From a virus, in the IMG/VR virus record IMGVR_UViG_3300042875_000722, positions 1-24,218 of that record: 24,218 nt of DNA; one strand, given 5' to 3'. The number at the start of each line of letters is the position of its first letter. Within the stretch, counting starts at the first letter, position 1. Under the pieces are notes generated by a model. It saw only the letters and a list, made by a program, of their open reading frames with translations. It did not search any database and was not told where the DNA came from. The position numbers and the translations under genes are program-made. Of this stretch, positions 22,058-24,218 are shown one piece after another.

Positions 22058-22369
22058 CCATTTGCCAATCGTGCGTAAAAATGCCTCGGCACGTTGGGAT
22101 GCGGTTGCATGCCATAGATACTTTCGGCCCTCACACATATCCCACAATGTGTCGTTCATTATATGATCCTGCTTCTCATTCAGTACCTTCTCCGCCTCGT
22201 GCATGGCGTTGAGGTCGAACGGGTAGTTCGGGACATCGACACACACATCGAATTCGCTTGGTGTGCCTTTATGTCGTGTCGTAACTCCCCACACCCTTCC
22301 GGAACCTGCATCCACATTCTTCCACCCACACGCTTCTGCGATGGCTATTCGTTGCGCTTCTGGTGTCAC
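22043..22369 (-). CDS. Conserved phage protein, DUF2591-like (108 aa)
   Basis: A 108-residue protein from the GTG at 22369, in a GTGA overlap. MTPEAQRIAIAEACGWKNVD at the front, VPNYPFDLNAMHEAEKVL in the middle and TASQRAEAFLRTIGKW at the end match a phage protein pattern I recall ('PxYLNDLNAMHEAE..L ... AxQRAEAFLxT'), often labelled DUF2591 or left unnamed. It is expressed from early operons in several phages and its role is unknown. Here it interrupts the coiled-coil paralogues, sharing their gene-end junction (WKEAK-stop), which suggests that genes of different origin were inserted between identical junctions. Confidence 0.7.
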   Translation of the reverse strand: MTPEAQRIAIAEACGWKNVDAGSGRVWGVTTRHKGTPSEFDVCVDVPNYPFDLNAMHEAEKVLNEKQDHIMNDTLWDMCEGRKYLWHATASQRAEAFLRTIGKWKEAK

Positions 22370-22383
22370 GGCTTGGCCTCTTT
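22366..22383 (-). promoter_or_regulatory. Junction box: SD plus GTGA stop-start
   Basis: On the minus strand this reads AAAGAGGCCAAGCCGTGA. It encodes K-E-A-K-P-stop. The SD is weakened to AAAGAGG compared with other copies. Confidence 0.7.
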
Positions 22384-22602
22384 AAATTCCATGTATATTC
22401 CCCACGCATCATCAAGCTTATCGGTAACAGCTTCCAATGTTTCCTCCAGTTGCTTGATGCGCTTCTCCAACCCACGAATTTCATCTCTGGCAATTATTAG
22501 CGTGTCTCTCACCGCATCGTGTTGATTCTGATTCATAATCTCTGGGTTAAACAAGCCTCCAACAGATAGATATTCCTCAATCAGGTCGGATGCTTTACTC
22601 AC
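22366..22602 (-). CDS. Coiled-coil mini-protein, cassette paralogue 3 (78 aa)
   Basis: A 78-residue protein from the GTG at 22602, in a GTGA overlap, with AAGGAGG eight bases upstream. It starts MSKASDLIEEYLSVGG, then NQNQHDAVRDTLIIARDEI and the coiled coil RGLEKRIKQLEETLEAVTDK (about 43-62), ending YMEFKEAKP. The central RIKQLEET matches the RIKRLEEA block of the other paralogues at protein and DNA level (GCTTGATGCGCTTCTCC reads on the plus strand at this site). It is probably a dimerising helical protein. Its function is unknown. Confidence 0.72.
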   Translation of the reverse strand: MSKASDLIEEYLSVGGLFNPEIMNQNQHDAVRDTLIIARDEIRGLEKRIKQLEETLEAVTDKLDDAWGIYMEFKEAKP

Positions 22603-22616
22603 GGCTTGACCTCCTT
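22599..22616 (-). promoter_or_regulatory. Junction box: SD plus GTGA stop-start
   Basis: On the minus strand this reads AAGGAGGTCAAGCCGTGA. It encodes K-E-V-K-P-stop and contains a full AAGGAGG before the GTG start of the next gene. Confidence 0.75.
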
Positions 22617-22868
22617 TGCTTTAATCCAGTTTGATTGCTCCGTAAGTTTTCGAGCAGCGGCTTCAGTCGAGTCCCAGCGTGATGGATTTGAGTTTTCGAA
22701 TAGCGCATCCCCCGCCTCCTCCAACCGCTTGATGCGGTCGTTTGCTGCGTTGAGTTCACGTTCGAGCCTCCTGCACAGCATACCGAGGTCGCCTACGTTG
22801 TGAGCGGTGCTGTCCGAGATGGGGGTTTCGTTGATCATTTTCGTGGGGTCAGGAATATGATCGTTCAT
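22599..22868 (-). CDS. Coiled-coil mini-protein, cassette paralogue 4 (89 aa)
   Basis: An 89-residue protein from the ATG at 22868, in an ATGA overlap; the frame continues upstream into the previous gene. It starts MNDHIPDPTKMINETPISDS, then has CRRLERELNAANDRIKRLEE (coiled coil, about residues 32-51), AGDALFENSNPSRWDSTEAA, and ends NWIKAKEVKP. It is the closest relative of the gene at 21792-22046, with the same coil and the same C-terminal tail. The start could also be the internal ATG at 22838 (MINETPISDS), which fits the TPxxD start of its twin, but the overlap pattern favours 22868. The function is unknown. Confidence 0.72.
   Translation of the reverse strand: MNDHIPDPTKMINETPISDSTAHNVGDLGMLCRRLERELNAANDRIKRLEEAGDALFENSNPSRWDSTEAAARKLTEQSNWIKAKEVKP
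22711..22766 (-). repeat. Coiled-coil DNA repeat, copy B
   Basis: This is the partner of 21904-21959, with 48 of 56 bases matching by eye. Differences cluster at the codons for AQERI versus ANDRI. It lies inside paralogue 4. Confidence 0.75.
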
Positions 22869-23215
22869 TTGGATTCCTCCATCACTCCACACGGGAGCCA
22901 TGTTTTGCCACCATCGATTGAATGTTCGTATTTTTCACACCAATCCTTTCTGTTCTCTTCGCTAGATGTGCGGTCGATCAACCAACGTGTTTTGGGGTAT
23001 TCACAATTCCTCGCCTGCATTCCCAGCGGAACCTCATCCGCAGTCCATGGGCGGAGGACATAGGTGGGTTTGATGCGGTACTTTGTGTCGTCCCAGCCCC
23101 ACCGAGGGAAATATACTGGTTCCCATTTTCCAACAGGACCCAAGACCTCTAGGTCCTTACCATCCACAAATGCCTGCATCACGCGGATGCATTCTTTAGT
23201 TTCTTCGATGTTCAT
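22865..23215 (-). CDS. Two-domain conserved phage protein (116 aa)
   Basis: A 116-residue protein from the ATG at 23215, in an ATGA overlap. The first half, ECIRVMQAFVDGKDLEVLGP then VYFPRWGWDDTKYRIKP, matches a phage domain I recall with an 'AFVDGK...W.W....YRIKP' pattern. The second half, VLRPWTADEVPLGMQARNCE, WLIDRTSSEENRKDW and YEHSIDGGKTWLPCGV, matches another common unit ('PWTADEVPVG...SxDGGKTWxPC'). The two are often seen separately, so this looks like a fusion. It ends MEESK, with the SD (GGAGG) for the next gene in its last codons. The role is unknown. Early expression beside replication genes suggests a host-takeover or regulatory accessory. Confidence 0.7.
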   Translation of the reverse strand: MNIEETKECIRVMQAFVDGKDLEVLGPVGKWEPVYFPRWGWDDTKYRIKPTYVLRPWTADEVPLGMQARNCEYPKTRWLIDRTSSEENRKDWCEKYEHSIDGGKTWLPCGVMEESK

Positions 23216-23415
23216 TTCGATTCCTTCACTTGTTGCATCTGAACAAAGTCCAGTCGGTTCTCCTCGTTGATTGCGATACCCCAGCCGTTGCGACGGCAGG
23301 ACAGTTCGATTGCGCTTAAGACTTCGTTCATAACTGCGTCGGGCAGATAAATGGACAGCAGTCCTTTAAATGTGAGTCGATACTGCTCTTTGTCTTCTTT
23401 GATTGGTTTGACCAT
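23212..23415 (-). CDS. Small uncharacterised protein (67 aa), first of the cassette
   Basis: A 67-residue protein: MVKPIKEDKEQYRLTFKGLL, SIYLPDAVMNEVLSAIELSC, then RRNGWGIAINEENRLDFVQM. It ends QVKESK with GAAGGA just before the next ATG. The leader is A/T-rich (GAATTAAAAAACGTATCT) without an SD. A 72-bp gap separates it from the DUF669 gene, so it heads the mini-gene cassette. No family was recognised. The predicted plan is alpha/beta with a central amphipathic helix. Confidence 0.65.
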   Translation of the reverse strand: MVKPIKEDKEQYRLTFKGLLSIYLPDAVMNEVLSAIELSCRRNGWGIAINEENRLDFVQMQQVKESK

Positions 23416-23487
23416 AGATACGTTTTTTAATTCTTAGGTTTTAGTTTTGAGCGTTATCTCGGAATGCGCTCCCCTCCGTGATGCGGT
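23416..23487. promoter_or_regulatory. 72-bp gap heading the mini-gene cassette
   Basis: This is the largest gap in the minus-strand operon, between the DUF669 stop and the first cassette gene. On the minus strand it passes from a G-rich part (GGAGGGGAGCGCATTCCG) to an A/T-rich leader (CTAAGAATTAAAAAACG). I find no complete terminator hairpin and no confident promoter boxes. A promoter here would let the cassette be expressed apart from the recombination genes. Confidence 0.3.
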
Positions 23488-23925
23488 TCAGAACGGCTTC
23501 GGATCAAGCTCGTCGCCATCGACTTCGGCAATCGGAACCTCGCGCATGTTCTTGATGCGGAGCGTCTTCTTCGTCTCGCCGTTGACCATATACTCCTCAA
23601 AGCGAGCGGTGATGAGCAGCTCCAAGCCGGTCATCGACTTAAGGAACGCCGCGTAGCTGCCCTTGACGCCAAGGAAGTCGTACTCGGTTCCATCAGGAAC
23701 ATTGTGCTTCGTCGCTGCGACCAACTGATTGACACGAAACCAGACATTCTCCTGATTGATGAAGCGGTCAGTGATGCTCGCACCATCTTCAGTCTTAAAC
23801 GTAACCTTACAGACCTCGCGGCCTTTGGCGTCTAAGGTTTCCTCGACCTTGGCTATGGTGACGGTGTAATCGCCTTCGGCGTTGATGTAGCTGCCTCCGG
23901 CATCCTTGCGGTTTACTGTGAACAT
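23488..23925 (-). CDS. DUF669 family protein (phage ssDNA-binding-associated)
   Basis: A 145-residue protein. It matches the DUF669 pattern: FTVNRKDAGGSYINAEGDYT, VTIAKVEETLDAKGREVCKV, TFKTEDGASITDRFI, FRVNQLVAATKHNVPDG, and a central FLGVKGSYAAFLKSMTGLEL. DUF669 proteins are OB-like, accompany phage recombination nucleases and are thought to bind single-stranded DNA. Here it directly follows a RecE-like exonuclease, consistent with an end-resection pair, although a separate SSB is also present downstream. The 14-bp gap before it reads CCACCGAATAAATT with no SD, so initiation relies on an A/T-rich leader or coupling. Confidence 0.85.
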   Translation of the reverse strand: MFTVNRKDAGGSYINAEGDYTVTIAKVEETLDAKGREVCKVTFKTEDGASITDRFINQENVWFRVNQLVAATKHNVPDGTEYDFLGVKGSYAAFLKSMTGLELLITARFEEYMVNGETKKTLRIKNMREVPIAEVDGDELDPKPF

Positions 23926-23939
23926 AATTTATTCGGTGG

Positions 23940-24218
23940 TTAGTTTTCGGATTTATTCAGCACCCACTTAGGGCATGAAAGGGTTTGTGTAGCGGTTGGA
24001 TAGGCTGGCCAACTGTCCAGTGCGCGGCATTCGTGCAGCGTCGAGATTGCTTTGCGTCGCAGATTCGCACCAGCCTGAAGCCATTCGGCATCCAACTTGT
24101 AGATTGCGACAGCGTACGGAGCCTTACGCTCGACCGCTACGAAGATGAAGCTATCAGCGCCAGTCATCTCCAGATAGTGCGCGGCCTGAATGTGATAGCC
24201 GAACGATGCGATGGTTCG
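23940..24218 (-). CDS. RecE/DUF3799-like PD-(D/E)XK exonuclease, 5'-truncated
   Basis: Only the C-terminal 92 residues lie in the window. From the right edge the frame reads RTIASFGYHIQAAHYLEMTG, ADSFIFVAVERKAPYAVAIY, then KLDAEWLQAGANLRRKAIST, ending PKWVLNKSEN. The YHIQAAHYLE...FIFVAVExxxPYAVAxYxLD...GxxLxRxAxxxxxEC pattern is that of the DUF3799/RecE C-terminal nuclease family: the conserved YHxQAAxY tyrosine/glutamine block and the VExxxPY block are present. These enzymes resect dsDNA ends for annealing-type recombination. The ATG visible at 24167 is internal and is not the start. The upstream catalytic residues lie beyond the edge. Confidence 0.85.
   Translation of the reverse strand, partial: RTIASFGYHIQAAHYLEMTGADSFIFVAVERKAPYAVAIYKLDAEWLQAGANLRRKAISTLHECRALDSWPAYPTATQTLSCPKWVLNKSEN

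Noticed and set aside
21571-23229. CRISPR-like array suggested by regularly spaced short repeats
   Set aside because: The repeats are gene junctions (codons plus SD plus stop-start) separated by long coding stretches of unequal length, without palindromic repeats or uniform spacers.
15856-24218. DNA polymerase, integrase or lysis genes
   Set aside because: No frame here shows polymerase, recombinase, endolysin or typical holin motifs. They may lie outside the window.
1-24218. tRNA genes or strong intrinsic terminators
   Set aside because: No cloverleaf-like sequence or GC hairpin with a following T-run stood out. Coding density leaves almost no room for them.

Overview
The window is a stretch of a tailed-phage genome, or of a prophage or phage contig, and most likely a podovirus. 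The signs are a terminase large subunit, a portal protein, a T7-like set of tail-nozzle, adaptor and ejection-type proteins, and a compact replication/recombination operon. No sheath, tape-measure or tail-tube gene is visible. The three usual stop codons are all used, so the genetic code looks standard. I cannot name the host. Several leaders are A/T-rich without a Shine-Dalgarno (SD) sequence, and one small-protein family ('TPxxD...LERELNAA') is one I associate from memory with environmental phage contigs, which is only weak evidence.

Layout. (1) 1-3546, minus strand: terminase large subunit, then a cysteine-rich putative zinc-ribbon protein, then a portal protein cut by the left edge. (2) 3547-3600: a 54-bp divergent spacer. 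(3) 3601-15855, plus strand: the virion module. Its order is a collagen-like/C1q-like fibre, a nozzle-like protein, a collar-like fibre protein, a head-tail adaptor-like protein, a citrate-synthase-fold protein with degenerate active-site motifs, a sulfotransferase-like P-loop protein, three ejection-type proteins (270, 507 and 1173 aa) and two small basic proteins. (4) 15842-24218, minus strand, converging on the virion module with a 14-bp overlap. Read in its own direction it carries a RecE/DUF3799-like exonuclease (cut by the right edge), a DUF669 protein, a run of about ten mini-genes, a ribbon-helix-helix protein, an SF2 helicase, SSB, a RuvC-like resolvase, a group of tiny proteins and a primase-helicase.

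How it works together. The right-hand operon supplies recombination-linked replication: end resection, single-strand binding, unwinding, junction resolution and priming. The left module packages DNA, and the middle module builds the short tail and the ejection apparatus. No DNA polymerase, endolysin, holin, integrase, tRNA or CRISPR array was recognised here. The capsid and scaffold genes presumably lie beyond the left edge, after the portal.

Most notable points: (a) the citrate-synthase-fold protein embedded in the virion gene order and coupled to the sulfotransferase-like gene; (b) the mini-gene cassette at 20991-23415, where most genes are joined by the same kind of junction (SD inside a C-terminal K-E-x-K-P tail, then a fused ATGA/GTGA stop-start) and where four genes carry related coiled-coil segments; (c) an A/T-rich island inside the ejection genes.
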